64,000 bases of DNA, taken from positions 372,001 through 436,000 of the forward strand of contig NZ_JAKRKC020000002.1 in the NCBI RefSeq assembly GCF_022664455.2, given 5' to 3'. The stretch's first letter is position 1; each line of letters starts with the position of its first letter. The translations under genes were made by a program, and so were the position numbers. Source of the stretch: Actinomadura luzonensis (GTDB lineage: Bacteria; Actinomycetota; Actinomycetes; Streptosporangiales; Streptosporangiaceae). The notes beneath the pieces were generated by a model. The model was not told where the DNA came from and did no database searches. It was given only the letters and a program-made list of their open reading frames with translations. Below are positions 7,609 to 16,556 of the stretch, one piece after another.

Positions 7609-10600
7609 ATGGAACCGCTCACTGCGTCCGACCCGCACCGTCTGGGGCGTTACTGGCTGGCGGGCCGGCTGGGCGCGGGCGGTCAGGGCGTGGTGTACGA
7701 GGCCTACGCGGAGCCGGGCGAGCGCGTGGCGATCAAGGTGCCGAGGTTCGACAGCGCCGAGTCGCGGGCCAGGCTGGCCAAGGAGGCCGCGGCCGCGCAG
7801 CGGGTGGCCTCGTTCTGCACCGCCAGGGTGATCGAGGCCCAGGTGGAGGAGGCCCCGATGTACATCGTCAGCGAGTACGTCCCCGGACGCAGCCTGCGCC
7901 GCACGGTGGCCGAGGCGGGGCCGTACCGGGGCGACGCGCTGCACCGCCTGGCCGTCGGCGTGGCCACCGCGCTGACCGCCATCCACCGGGCCGGCGTCGT
8001 GCACCGTGACCTCAAGCCCGACAACATCATCCTGGGCCCCGACGGGCCGCGCGTCATCGACTTCGGCGTGGCCCGTGACGCCGGCCCCACCATGGGCGCC
8101 CCCACTACGGGAGGCCCGATGGTGGGCACCCCGAACTACATGGCGCCGGAGGTGTTCGAGGGCCGCGGCGCAGGCCGGGCGGCCGACCTTTGGGCCTGGG
8201 GGCTGGTGGTGCTGTTCGCCGCCCGCGGCGCGGACGCCGTCGCGCCCGGCGACCCGATGTCCGTCCTCGCCCGGGTGCTCGGCCACCGGCCGGACGTGAC
8301 TGGCCTGCCCGAGCCGCTCGCCGGCCTGGTGGCGGCCGCCCTGGCGAGAGACCCCGCCGCCCGGCCCGCCGCCGAGGACGTGCTGCGCCGCCTGCTCGGC
8401 GGCGGCGGCCACGGCGAGCAGGACGACCCGCTGGCGCGGGGCGGCACCCTGGCCGGCGCGCTGAAGGGCGCGCCGGAGCCGGACCTCGGCGAGATCGCCG
8501 AGGAGCTCTACGGCCAGCTCACCGAGAGCGAACGGGCCGGCGTGCCCGACGTGTTCCTGCGCATGCTCGACGGCGACGCCCTCCGGCGGGCCGAACGCGA
8601 CGAACTGCCCGCCGGCAAGGACGTGGACACGCTGCTCGACCTGTTCGCCGCGGCCGGCATCGTCACCAGGTCCGGCACCGGCTGGACGCTGGCCGCGCCG
8701 GGCGTCCTGCGGGCCTGGCCCCGGCTGCGCGACTGGGTGGACGCCAACCGCGCCGGGCTGCCCGTGCACCGCAGGATCGCCGACGCCGCCGCCGTCTGGC
8801 ACGTCCACGGCAGGCGGCCCGCCGACCTGCTGCACGGCACCCACCTGGACCACGCCCTGCAGTGGGCGGCCACCGGGCGCGAGGACCTCACCCTGACGCC
8901 CAGGGAACGCGACTTCCTCGACGCGGCCGCGCGGCAGGCGCGCCGGCGCGTCAGGCAGCGCGGCGTGCTCGCGGCGACCCTGGCCGTGCTGCTGGTGCTC
9001 GCGCTGGGCGGCCTGGGCGCGGCCGAGTACCTGCGCAGGCAGTCCGACGCCCGCCGTACCGAGGCGCAGGCGCGGGAGCTGGCCCTGCGCGCCGCCGACC
9101 TGCGCGAGGCCGAGCCGGAGGCGGCCGGGCTCCTCGCCGTGGCGGCCTGGCGGCTCGCGCCCGGCCTGCCCGAGACGCGGGGCGCGCTGTACGAGGCGCG
9201 GTCCGCCCACACGACGCACGTGGCCTATCCGCGTTCCCCGGCCGGGCTGAACCGGCTCAGCCTGGACGGCCGCAGGCAGGTCTCGATCGAGCAGGGGCAG
9301 GCCACGATCACCGACGTCGCCGCCGGGCGGCCGCTCCAGCGGCTCCGGCTCGCCGGGCTGGGCGACGACGGCCCGGCCCGGGCCGCGCTCAGCCCCGACG
9401 GGCGGACGCTGGCCGTCCAGGGCGGCCAGGGGGTGCGCCTGTGGGACATCACCACCGGCCATCCGCGCGGCGGCTGGTTCGCCACGGAGGCGGGCAAGGC
9501 GGGCAACCTCGGGCGCCTGGACTTCGACGCCACCGGCCGCCTGCTCAGCGTCCCGTCGGGCCCCGCCGGCGAGGTGGTCTGGAACGTCGCCGCCCGCGAG
9601 CAGGTGCGCACGCCCGGCGGGGGCGCGGTGACCGCGGTCAGCCCGGACGGCCGCCTCGGCTTCGTGGCGGACGGCTCGGGCAAGAAGGCCGAGCTGTGGG
9701 ACCTGCGCCGCGGCGAACGCCTGCCCGCCGGCTGGCTGCCGCGCAGCGGGGCCGTCACCGAGGCCGGGTTCAGCGACGACGGCCGGCGACTCGCGACCGT
9801 CGAGGAGGTCCCCGGCGCGCTGAACCCGGTGATCCGCCTCTTCTCCCTGGAGTACGGCAACACCACGATGATCGCGGACGGCGGGCAGGGACAGGCGCTC
9901 GCCTTCGTCTTCGGCGGGCGCTACCTCGCGCTGTGGTCCGACGCCCGGCAACTGGAGATCCGGCGGCTGGCCGACGGCGAGCGCATGCTGCGCAAGGCCC
10001 TGCCCGAGTTCGCCGAGCAGATCCGCTTCGACACCGGCGGGCAGGTCGTCCGCGTCGTGGACGTGGCCGGCACGGTCACCACGCTCGACGTCTCCTACCT
10101 GTTCGACCGGTCGCTGACCGGCTTCGAGGACAGCGACCTGCTCCTCTCCCCGTCGGCGCGGGTCCTGGCGGTGAAGCGGCACGACCGGCTCGAACTGCTC
10201 GACCCGGCGACCGGCCGCCCCCTGGTGGCGCCGCTGAGCTCGAAGGGCTCCTCCTCGGCCATGACGTTCAGCCCGGACGGCGCCCGCCTGTTCTTAGCCG
10301 ACGGCAGGAAGATCCGCGTCGTCGAGGTCGGCACGGGCCGGGTGACGTCGGAGTTCGAGCCGGCCGACAGGCGGGCCGTCGGCGCCGACGGGCTGAGCGT
10401 CAGCCCGGACGGCCGCAAGCTGCTCATCCGCCCGTCCTCACCCGAGGGCACGCTGCCGCCGGAGCTGCGCGACCTCGAACGGGGGACGGCCTCGGCCTTG
10501 CCCGGCCAGGGAACGCCGGAGTGGGACTTCCTCCCCCGGGGCAGGGCGCTGGCGTGGAACGCGCCCGCGCACGTCATCGACGTGGAGACGGGCGCCGAGG

Positions 10601-11115
10601 TGCCGGTGTCGCCGGAGGCGAGCCGGATCGGCGGCGTCTTCGCCGTCACCCGCGACGGCCGCCGCATCGTCTTCTCCGGCCTGGACAGCCCCTCCGTCTG
10701 GGACGGGACGCTCACCAAGAGGATCGGCTCCTTCCCCTACCTGCCGGACAGCGACCCGCAGATCCTCACCTGGTCGCCCGACGGCAGCCTGATCGCCGGC
10801 CTGGAGAGCGGCCCGCGGATCCGGCTGTGGGACCCGCGCAGCATGAAGCCGGTGGGGATCGTCTTCGACGGCCTGACGGACGACACCCACGGCGCCGTCT
10901 CGCTGACCTTCTCTCCCGACGGCGAGCGGCTGCTCAGCCTGACGGGGGACGGGGTGCTGCGCACGTTCGACCTCGACGAGCGGCGGGTGGCCGCGGCGGT
11001 GTGCGAGCGCGCGGGCCGCCGGCTCACGGCCGGGGAGTGGCGCACGTACCTGCCGGGGGTGGAGCCGTTCGACGTGTGCCGCCCGCCCGGTTCGGGGCTC
11101 GCCGTCCCTGGGTAG
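7609..11115 (+). CDS. Membrane Ser/Thr protein kinase fused to WD40-like propeller
   Basis: The 1168-residue protein starts MEPLTASDPHRLGRYW. Residues 15-270 are a Hanks-type kinase with glycine loop GAGGQGVV, Lys43 in AIKV, HRD (132-134) in HRDLKPDN, DFG (Asp151) and MAPE, so it should be active. Residues 285-445 form a helical STAND-like linker (RDFLDAAARQARRRVRQ). One membrane helix spans about 453-472. A coiled segment (REAEPEAAGLLAVAAWRL) and degenerate WD40/beta-propeller repeats then run to the end, placing the propeller outside the cell and the kinase inside. The last 28 residues match the tail of the WD40 protein at the window start. A PAS-GAF-SpoIIE phosphatase follows 36 bases later, suggesting a kinase/phosphatase pair that responds to an extracellular cue. 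Confidence 0.9.
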   Translation: MEPLTASDPHRLGRYWLAGRLGAGGQGVVYEAYAEPGERVAIKVPRFDSAESRARLAKEAAAAQRVASFCTARVIEAQVEEAPMYIVSEYVPGRSLRRTVAEAGPYRGDALHRLAVGVATALTAIHRAGVVHRDLKPDNIILGPDGPRVIDFGVARDAGPTMGAPTTGGPMVGTPNYMAPEVFEGRGAGRAADLWAWGLVVLFAARGADAVAPGDPMSVLARVLGHRPDVTGLPEPLAGLVAAALARDPAARPAAEDVLRRLLGGGGHGEQDDPLARGGTLAGALKGAPEPDLGEIAEELYGQLTESERAGVPDVFLRMLDGDALRRAERDELPAGKDVDTLLDLFAAAGIVTRSGTGWTLAAPGVLRAWPRLRDWVDANRAGLPVHRRIADAAAVWHVHGRRPADLLHGTHLDHALQWAATGREDLTLTPRERDFLDAAARQARRRVRQRGVLAATLAVLLVLALGGLGAAEYLRRQSDARRTEAQARELALRAADLREAEPEAAGLLAVAAWRLAPGLPETRGALYEARSAHTTHVAYPRSPAGLNRLSLDGRRQVSIEQGQATITDVAAGRPLQRLRLAGLGDDGPARAALSPDGRTLAVQGGQGVRLWDITTGHPRGGWFATEAGKAGNLGRLDFDATGRLLSVPSGPAGEVVWNVAAREQVRTPGGGAVTAVSPDGRLGFVADGSGKKAELWDLRRGERLPAGWLPRSGAVTEAGFSDDGRRLATVEEVPGALNPVIRLFSLEYGNTTMIADGGQGQALAFVFGGRYLALWSDARQLEIRRLADGERMLRKALPEFAEQIRFDTGGQVVRVVDVAGTVTTLDVSYLFDRSLTGFEDSDLLLSPSARVLAVKRHDRLELLDPATGRPLVAPLSSKGSSSAMTFSPDGARLFLADGRKIRVVEVGTGRVTSEFEPADRRAVGADGLSVSPDGRKLLIRPSSPEGTLPPELRDLERGTASALPGQGTPEWDFLPRGRALAWNAPAHVIDVETGAEVPVSPEASRIGGVFAVTRDGRRIVFSGLDSPSVWDGTLTKRIGSFPYLPDSDPQILTWSPDGSLIAGLESGPRIRLWDPRSMKPVGIVFDGLTDDTHGAVSLTFSPDGERLLSLTGDGVLRTFDLDERRVAAAVCERAGRRLTAGEWRTYLPGVEPFDVCRPPGSGLAVPG

Positions 11116-11151
11116 GGCTGAAGGAGCTTGTGGCCCTCGGGGGAGGTCACG

Positions 11152-13191
11152 ATGGAGGTCGCGGAGCGCGGGAGCAGCGGGCTTTCGCTCGGGATGCTGG
11201 ACCCGGCGCCGGCCGGGGTGGCGGTGACGCGGGGCCCGGAGCACCGGCTGATCTACAGCAATGCCGTGTACCGGTCCGTGGTGAGCAATCCGCAGAGCGG
11301 GATGCCGCTCGAAGAGGCGTTCGCCGCCTTCGTCCTGCCGTACTACCGCCCGCGCTTCGACCGCGTCTACGCCACCCGCGAGCCGGACGTCGGCGTCGCC
11401 GAGCCGGCGGTGCCGATACCCGGCGCCTGGGAGGCGGGGGAGCGGTTCTTCACCTTCAGCCTCTCGCGGGTCGCCCTCGGCGGCGGCGAGCACGGCGTGC
11501 TCGCGGTGGTGATGGACGTGACCCAGCAGGTCACCGCCGCGCACCGGGTGCGGGACCTGGCCGAGGAACGCCGCCGCGTCCTGCGCCGCTACGAGAGCCT
11601 GATGCGGGTCAGCGCGGACATCTTCTGGGTGACCAGCAGGAGGGGCCACGTCTCCGAGCCGAGCCCGAGCTGGGAGCGGGTGACCGGGCAGTCGTGGGAG
11701 GAGTACCGCGGGCAGGGCTGGCTGCGGGCGGTCCACCCCGACGACCGCCCGGCCACGGTGCGGTCGTGGGCGCGGGCGGTGGCCAGGGCCGGCGAGATGT
11801 GGGAGCACGTCTACCGGCTGCGCACCCGCGACGGCGGTTACCGGCACTTCCAGCTCCGCGCCCTGCCGATCTGCGAGCACGACGAGGTGGTGGAGCTGGT
11901 GGGCACCTGCATCGACGTCGAGCAGCAGTGGCAGGAGCAGCGGCGCCGGCGCCTGCTCGACCGCGCCGCCGCCGCCACCGCGCGGCTGCGGAGCCTGGAG
12001 GAGATGCTCGCCGCGCTGGCCGGCGTCATCGTGCCGGAGCTCGCCGACGGCTGCGGCGTCTACCTGGTCACCGACCTGCCCGGCGAACGGCCCGGCGGCC
12101 CTTCGTTCGTCATCGAACGGCTCGCCACCGCCGCGCGCTCCGGCATCCGGCGGCTGCCTCCCTACAGCGAGGAGCAGCTTCCCGACGACAACGCCTTCGC
12201 CGAGGCCGTGCGGAGCAGGCGGCCCCGGCTGGTCACGTTCCCCGCCGGCTCGCCCCCGCCGGAGGCCGCCCCCGCGGGCACGCTGCCGTGGCTGGCGGCG
12301 AACGACGCCACCGCCATGCTGGTCCTGCCCGTCGTGGTGGACGGGTCGGTGCCGGCCGTGGTGGGCGTGGTGATGTGCGGCGACCGCCCGGCGACCAGCC
12401 GCGACGACATCGACCTGCTGAGCCGCATGTTCGACCACGCGCACGACGCCCTGAGCCGGGCCATCCGCTTCCAGCGCGCGCAGCAGATCGCGCTCGCCCT
12501 GCAGTACAGCCTGCTCGCCGAGCCGCCGCGGCTGCCCGGCCCGCGCATCGTGGCCCGCTACCGGGCCAGCCCGTCCGCGGCCGAGGTCGGCGGCGACTGG
12601 TACGACTCCTTCGTCCTGCCCGACGGCGTCCCGGCCCTGGTGATCGGGGACGTGTCCGGCCACGACCTGAGCGCCGCCGTCGCGATGAGCCAGCTGCGGA
12701 ACATGTTGCGGGCGCTGGCGATGGACCGCTGCGAACCGCCGGGCGAGATCCTCACCCGGCTCAACATCGCGATGGGCTCGTTGTCGGACGAGGTCACCGC
12801 GACGTGCGTCTACGCCCGCGTGGAGCGGCTCGACGGCCGTCACCGGCTGTGGTTCGCCTCGGCGGGCCACCCGCCGCCGCTGCTGGTCTCGCCCGACGGC
12901 CGGGGCCGGTTCCTGGAGGACGCCGTCAGCCCGCTGCTCGGCGTCCCCTATGACGGGCCGCGCGTCTCGCAGACGGAGCCGCTGCCGCCGGGCAGCACGC
13001 TCCTGCTGTACACCGACGGCCTGGTCGAGCGGCCGGGCGAGCATCTCGACGCCGGCCTGGCACGGCTGCGCGACCAGGCCGAGGCGGTCGCCGGCGAGCC
13101 GGTCGACAGGTTCTGCGACCTGGTGGTCAGCGGCCTCCCGACGAGCGGCCTGGACGACATCGCCGTGCTGGCGCTCCGCCTGCCGCCGTGA
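11152..13191 (+). CDS. PAS-GAF-SpoIIE-type serine phosphatase
   Basis: The 679-residue protein starts at ATG with GGGAGGT five bases upstream; an earlier TTG has poor spacing. Two PAS-like domains (about 15-130 and 155-255, the second with VHPDDRPATV) are followed by a GAF domain (about 270-430) and a PP2C/SpoIIE phosphatase domain (about 445-679). The metal-binding acidic motifs EVGGDWYD, IGDVSGHD, TDGLVERP and LDDIAVLAL are all present, so activity is expected. Such proteins usually dephosphorylate anti-sigma-factor antagonists in general stress signalling. No anti-sigma factor is next to it here. The position behind the kinase hints at joint regulation. Confidence 0.9.
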   Translation: MEVAERGSSGLSLGMLDPAPAGVAVTRGPEHRLIYSNAVYRSVVSNPQSGMPLEEAFAAFVLPYYRPRFDRVYATREPDVGVAEPAVPIPGAWEAGERFFTFSLSRVALGGGEHGVLAVVMDVTQQVTAAHRVRDLAEERRRVLRRYESLMRVSADIFWVTSRRGHVSEPSPSWERVTGQSWEEYRGQGWLRAVHPDDRPATVRSWARAVARAGEMWEHVYRLRTRDGGYRHFQLRALPICEHDEVVELVGTCIDVEQQWQEQRRRRLLDRAAAATARLRSLEEMLAALAGVIVPELADGCGVYLVTDLPGERPGGPSFVIERLATAARSGIRRLPPYSEEQLPDDNAFAEAVRSRRPRLVTFPAGSPPPEAAPAGTLPWLAANDATAMLVLPVVVDGSVPAVVGVVMCGDRPATSRDDIDLLSRMFDHAHDALSRAIRFQRAQQIALALQYSLLAEPPRLPGPRIVARYRASPSAAEVGGDWYDSFVLPDGVPALVIGDVSGHDLSAAVAMSQLRNMLRALAMDRCEPPGEILTRLNIAMGSLSDEVTATCVYARVERLDGRHRLWFASAGHPPPLLVSPDGRGRFLEDAVSPLLGVPYDGPRVSQTEPLPPGSTLLLYTDGLVERPGEHLDAGLARLRDQAEAVAGEPVDRFCDLVVSGLPTSGLDDIAVLALRLPP

Positions 13192-13227
13192 CGGGGCGCA
13201 CGCGACCGGCGCGCGTGGCGGGCCCGG

Positions 13228-13878
13228 TCAGCCGGTGGCCCGGAAGCCGCGCAGCAGGGCGGTGAGCCCCAGCGCGAAGTGGTCGTCGAGCGCGGTGGCG
13301 TCGGCGGCCTCGGCCAGCAGGTTGTAGCCGGGGCTGCCGGGTTCGGGCTTGCGGCTGCGCCGTTCCGCGCCGAGCCGGGCCACGGCGATGGACAGGGCGT
13401 GCCCGACGGTGAACTCGCGCAGGCAGCGCGCCAGGCGCAGGGCGTCCGCCGGGGGGATGCCGTCGGCGTGCAGCTTGGCGAGCATCCGGACGCCGGTGTC
13501 GATGGAGGCGGGGGAGCGGACCGGACGGGTGGCGAACACCTGGACGGCGTGCGGATGGCGCAGGAGGACGTCGCGCAGCCGCGTGCAGTACTCGCGCGCC
13601 AGCTCCCGCCAGGGGCCGTCCCAGGGCAGGCTGCCGGCGTCGACCTCGTCGAAGAGCGCCTCGGCGACGCCGTCGAAGAGCGCCTCCTGGTCGTCGTAGT
13701 GGCGGTAGACGGCCATCGGGTCGAAGCCGACCGCGGTGCCGAGCTTGCGCATGGAGAACTTGCGCAGGCCGTGCGCGTCGATGAGGGCGAGCGCGGCGAG
13801 GGCGAGGTACTCGCGGGTGAGTGCGGGCCGGGTGGGCGGCTCCGGCAGCCCGCTCGGCGGGCCAGGGTCGGCGGTCAT
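13228..13878 (-). CDS. TetR-family transcriptional regulator
   Basis: The 216-residue protein has an N-terminal HTH (LALAALALIDAHGLRKFSMR, then VGFDPMAVYRHYDDQEALF) and a TetR-C-type helical domain. Its ATG overlaps the stop of the upstream hydrolase gene as ATGA, so the two are one translationally coupled operon. The candidate operator is the double CTAC/GTAG dyad upstream of the hydrolase, which would make this an autorepressor that senses the hydrolase's substrate. The ligand is unknown. Confidence 0.87.
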   Translation of the reverse strand: MTADPGPPSGLPEPPTRPALTREYLALAALALIDAHGLRKFSMRKLGTAVGFDPMAVYRHYDDQEALFDGVAEALFDEVDAGSLPWDGPWRELAREYCTRLRDVLLRHPHAVQVFATRPVRSPASIDTGVRMLAKLHADGIPPADALRLARCLREFTVGHALSIAVARLGAERRSRKPEPGSPGYNLLAEAADATALDDHFALGLTALLRGFRATG

Positions 13879-14768
13879 GCGGCGAAGCCTTCCAGGATCG
13901 TGGTGAGCGTGCCGGTGAACTCCCGCGGGTGGTGCAGGTAGGGGAGGTGGCCGCCGGGGAACTCCGCACAGGGTATGCCGAGGCGCCGCGACAGCACGTG
14001 CGCCGGGGCGTAGTAGGGCTTGCCGGCGCTGTCGCGGCCGGTGGCCAGGCACCACGGCGCGGTGGCGGCGGCCAGCGCGGCCAGGTCGGGCCGGTGGTCG
14101 AGGCAGACCGCCGGCAGCTCGCGGCGGAAGGCCAGCTCCGCGTTGCGGAGCTGGCGGGTCATCGGGTCCGGCTCGCGCCCGCTGACCTTCCTGGCCAGGT
14201 CGCCGGCGGCCAGCATGACGTGGGTCGCGGCGGCGATGACGGCCTGGCCGGCGGGCGACAGGAAGAGCCGCGGCGGGTCCGGCAGGGTCATCGCGCCGAA
14301 GGCGGCGTAGGCCCGCATCAGGTGTCCGTCCCGGGCGAGGCGGGCGATGTGGTCGAGCTCGCGCCGCTCGGGGGCGTCCGGGGGGAGGAGCCCGACCAGT
14401 GGCGGCTCGTGCGCGACCGCGCCGAGCAGGCGGTGGGAGTGCCTGGCGACCAGCTCCAGGGCGATGATCGCGCCGCCGCTGCTGCCGAAGACGTACGCCT
14501 GCCGCGCCCCGTGGTGGTCGAGGACGGCGGCGGCGTCGTCGGCCTGGCGGTCGGGTGCGACCGAGGCGGCGGGGTCGGTGAACGGGCTGCGGGAGTTGCC
14601 GCGCCGGTCGTAGGTGATCACCGTGAAGGTCCGCGCCAGTAACGGGACCACCTCCGCGTACATCCCGGCGTCGCCGCCGCCACCGGGGATCAGCAGCAGG
14701 GCGGGCCCGTCACCGGCCCATTCGACGTGCAGCAGCGCGCCGGGCACCTCGACCTTGTCGATCGCCAT
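13875..14768 (-). CDS. Alpha/beta hydrolase
   Basis: The 297-residue protein has an oxyanion strand LLLIPGGGGDAGMY, a nucleophile elbow GSSGG at about residue 100 and a late His in FPGGHLPYLHHP, all consistent with an alpha/beta-fold esterase or lactonase-like hydrolase. The start has AGGAG upstream. It is the first gene of an operon with the TetR regulator, behind a pair of inverted repeats. The GSSGG elbow is similar to that in hydrolases that self-protect against or degrade small antibiotics, but the true substrate is unknown. Confidence 0.85.
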   Translation of the reverse strand: MAIDKVEVPGALLHVEWAGDGPALLLIPGGGGDAGMYAEVVPLLARTFTVITYDRRGNSRSPFTDPAASVAPDRQADDAAAVLDHHGARQAYVFGSSGGAIIALELVARHSHRLLGAVAHEPPLVGLLPPDAPERRELDHIARLARDGHLMRAYAAFGAMTLPDPPRLFLSPAGQAVIAAATHVMLAAGDLARKVSGREPDPMTRQLRNAELAFRRELPAVCLDHRPDLAALAAATAPWCLATGRDSAGKPYYAPAHVLSRRLGIPCAEFPGGHLPYLHHPREFTGTLTTILEGFAA

Positions 14769-14777
14769 GTCTCTCCT

Positions 14778-14810
14778 GTCTACGATGTAGCTTGAGTCTA
14801 CAGTGTAGAC
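14778..14810. promoter_or_regulatory. Paired CTAC/GTAG operators for the hydrolase-TetR operon
   Basis: GTCTACAGTGTAGAC (14796-14810) has perfect 6-bp arms, and GTCTACGATGTAGCT (14778-14792) is a second, slightly degenerate copy 18 bp away. They lie just before the hydrolase start, typical for TetR autoregulation. Confidence 0.7.
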
Positions 14811-14816
14811 AGCATG

Positions 14817-15530
14817 TCAGGCGGGCGGCCCGGCCGGGGCGCCGAGCGCCAGCTCGACGGCGGTCTCGACATGGATGCGGGTGGAGTCGAACACCGGGAC
14901 GGGGCTGTCGCCGGGGCCGACCAGCAGGGTGATCTCGGTGCAGCCCAGGATCACCCCCTCCGCGCCCCGCCGGGCGAGGCCCGCGATGATCCGCCGGTAC
15001 TCCTCGCGGGAGGACTCCTCGATCCGGCCCCGGGTCAGCTCCCGGTAGATGACGTCGTGCACGATCGTGCGGTCGGGCTCCTCCGGGACCACGACCTCCA
15101 CGCCGTGGCGGCGCATGCGCTCGCGGTAGAAGTCCATCTCCATCGTGAAACGGGTGGCCAGCAGGCCCACCCTGGTGATGCCCGCCGCGGTGACGCTGCG
15201 CGCGGTCGCGTCGACGAGGTGCACGAACGGCACGCCGACGGCCGCCTCGATCGCGCCGGCCACCCGGTGCATGGTGTTCGTGCACAGCAGCACCAGGTCG
15301 GCCCCCGCCCGCTCCAGGGCGGCGGCCGCCTCGGCGAGGACGTCCGCGGCCTCGTCCCACCTCCCCTCGCGCTGCATCGCCTCGATCTCGGCGAAGTCGA
15401 CGGTCAGCAGGATGCTCCTGGCGCAATGGTGGCCGCCCAGGCGTTCGCGGGTCTCCTCGTTCAGCAGCCGGTAGTACTCGGCGGAGGATTCCCAGCTCAT
15501 GCCGCCCAGCAGGCCGATCGTTCGCATCAT
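14817..15530 (-). CDS. Aspartate/glutamate racemase family protein
   Basis: The 237-residue protein starts MMRTIGLLGGMSWESS. It carries the two catalytic cysteines of Asp/Glu racemases: LLCTNTMHR (near residue 85) and ILGCTEI (near residue 195). GLLGGMSWES is typical of aspartate racemase-like YgeA proteins. It is expected to be a cofactor-independent amino-acid racemase in the cytoplasm. It is divergent from a LysR regulator with a 77-bp gap, the usual LysR-target arrangement. The substrate (Asp, Glu or another amino acid) is not proven. The Shine-Dalgarno sequence is weak, and the second Met (15527) is an equal start candidate. Confidence 0.87.
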   Translation of the reverse strand: MMRTIGLLGGMSWESSAEYYRLLNEETRERLGGHHCARSILLTVDFAEIEAMQREGRWDEAADVLAEAAAALERAGADLVLLCTNTMHRVAGAIEAAVGVPFVHLVDATARSVTAAGITRVGLLATRFTMEMDFYRERMRRHGVEVVVPEEPDRTIVHDVIYRELTRGRIEESSREEYRRIIAGLARRGAEGVILGCTEITLLVGPGDSPVPVFDSTRIHVETAVELALGAPAGPPA

Positions 15531-15593
15531 GGCCCCAGCGTGCCGGACGGCGCCTGCCCATAGGTAGCCCTGTACTTCTTGCCCGACCCCCAA

Positions 15594-15607
15594 GCCATAC
15601 TTATGGC
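15594..15607. promoter_or_regulatory. Perfect dyad GCCATACTTATGGC abutting the lysR start
   Basis: The dyad has 6-bp arms and a 2-bp centre and ends exactly one base before the ATG. CATACT (15596-15601) resembles a -10 hexamer six bases before the ATG, so the lysR message may be leaderless and the dyad an autoregulatory site. Confidence 0.6.
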
Positions 15608-16504
15608 ATGGACGTGCAGCGGATGCTGATCTTCCGGGAGATCGCCCGTACCGGGTCGATCGCGGCGGCCGCCCGCGCGCTCGGCTGGACGCAGCCGGCC
15701 GTCAGCCAGCACCTGCGCCACCTCGAACGGCAGGCGGGCACCCCCCTGGTGCTGCGCCGGCCGCGCGGCGTCCAGCTCACCGAGGCGGGCCGGGCGCTGC
15801 TGCGCCACGCCGACGCCATCGCCACCCGTCTCCAGGCCGCGGCCGCCGACCTGGAGGCGATGGTCCAGCTCCGGGCCGGAACCGTGCGCCTGGCCGCGTT
15901 CCCCTCGGCGGGCGCCACCCTCGTGCCCGCCGCGATGAGCCTGCTCGCCGACCGTCACCCCGGCCTCGACGTGCGGCTGCGCGCGGCCGAGCCGCCGCAG
16001 GCCCTCGCCCTGCTGGCCGCCGGGGAGGTGGACCTGGCCATCACCTTCACCCACGCCGGCCAGAGCCCGCCCGGCAACGGCGAGCTGACCAGGATCCCGG
16101 CCGGGCACGACCCGCTCCGGCTGGTCCTGCCTCCCGCCCACCCCCACGCCGGCCCGGCGGACACGCCACTCGACCTGCGCGCGCTGGCGGGCGACACCTG
16201 GATCGGCGGCTGCGAACGGTGCACCGCCCACCTGCTGCAGACCTGCGAGCTGGCCGGCTTCACCCCCGACATCCGCCACGGCACCGACGACTACGTCCTG
16301 ACCCAGGCGCTCATCGCCCGCGGCCTGGCCGTCGGCCTGCTTCCCCAGCTGGCCCTGGACGCCGCCCGCGACCCGCGCGTGGTCGTGCGCCCCGCCCTCG
16401 ACGTGCGGCCCAGGGCCCTGCACGTCCTGCACCACCGCGAGGCCGAGCAGATCCCCGCCGTCCGCGGCGCTCTGCGCGCCGTCCTGGACATCGCTTCCGC
16501 GTGA
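15608..16504 (+). CDS. LysR-family transcriptional regulator
   Basis: The 298-residue protein has an N-terminal winged HTH (FREIARTGSIAAAARALGWT, then QPAVSQHLRHLERQAG) and a type-2 periplasmic-binding effector domain. It is divergent from the racemase gene, so the racemase is the likely target and an amino acid or keto acid the likely co-inducer. No Shine-Dalgarno sequence is visible; the start lies six bases from a possible -10, suggesting leaderless translation. Autoregulation through the overlapping dyad is plausible. Confidence 0.9.
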   Translation: MDVQRMLIFREIARTGSIAAAARALGWTQPAVSQHLRHLERQAGTPLVLRRPRGVQLTEAGRALLRHADAIATRLQAAAADLEAMVQLRAGTVRLAAFPSAGATLVPAAMSLLADRHPGLDVRLRAAEPPQALALLAAGEVDLAITFTHAGQSPPGNGELTRIPAGHDPLRLVLPPAHPHAGPADTPLDLRALAGDTWIGGCERCTAHLLQTCELAGFTPDIRHGTDDYVLTQALIARGLAVGLLPQLALDAARDPRVVVRPALDVRPRALHVLHHREAEQIPAVRGALRAVLDIASA

Positions 16505-16556
16505 GGGCCGTCTCGGAAACGTGCAGGACCGTGCAGGACGGCTGCGCCGCGACCGG

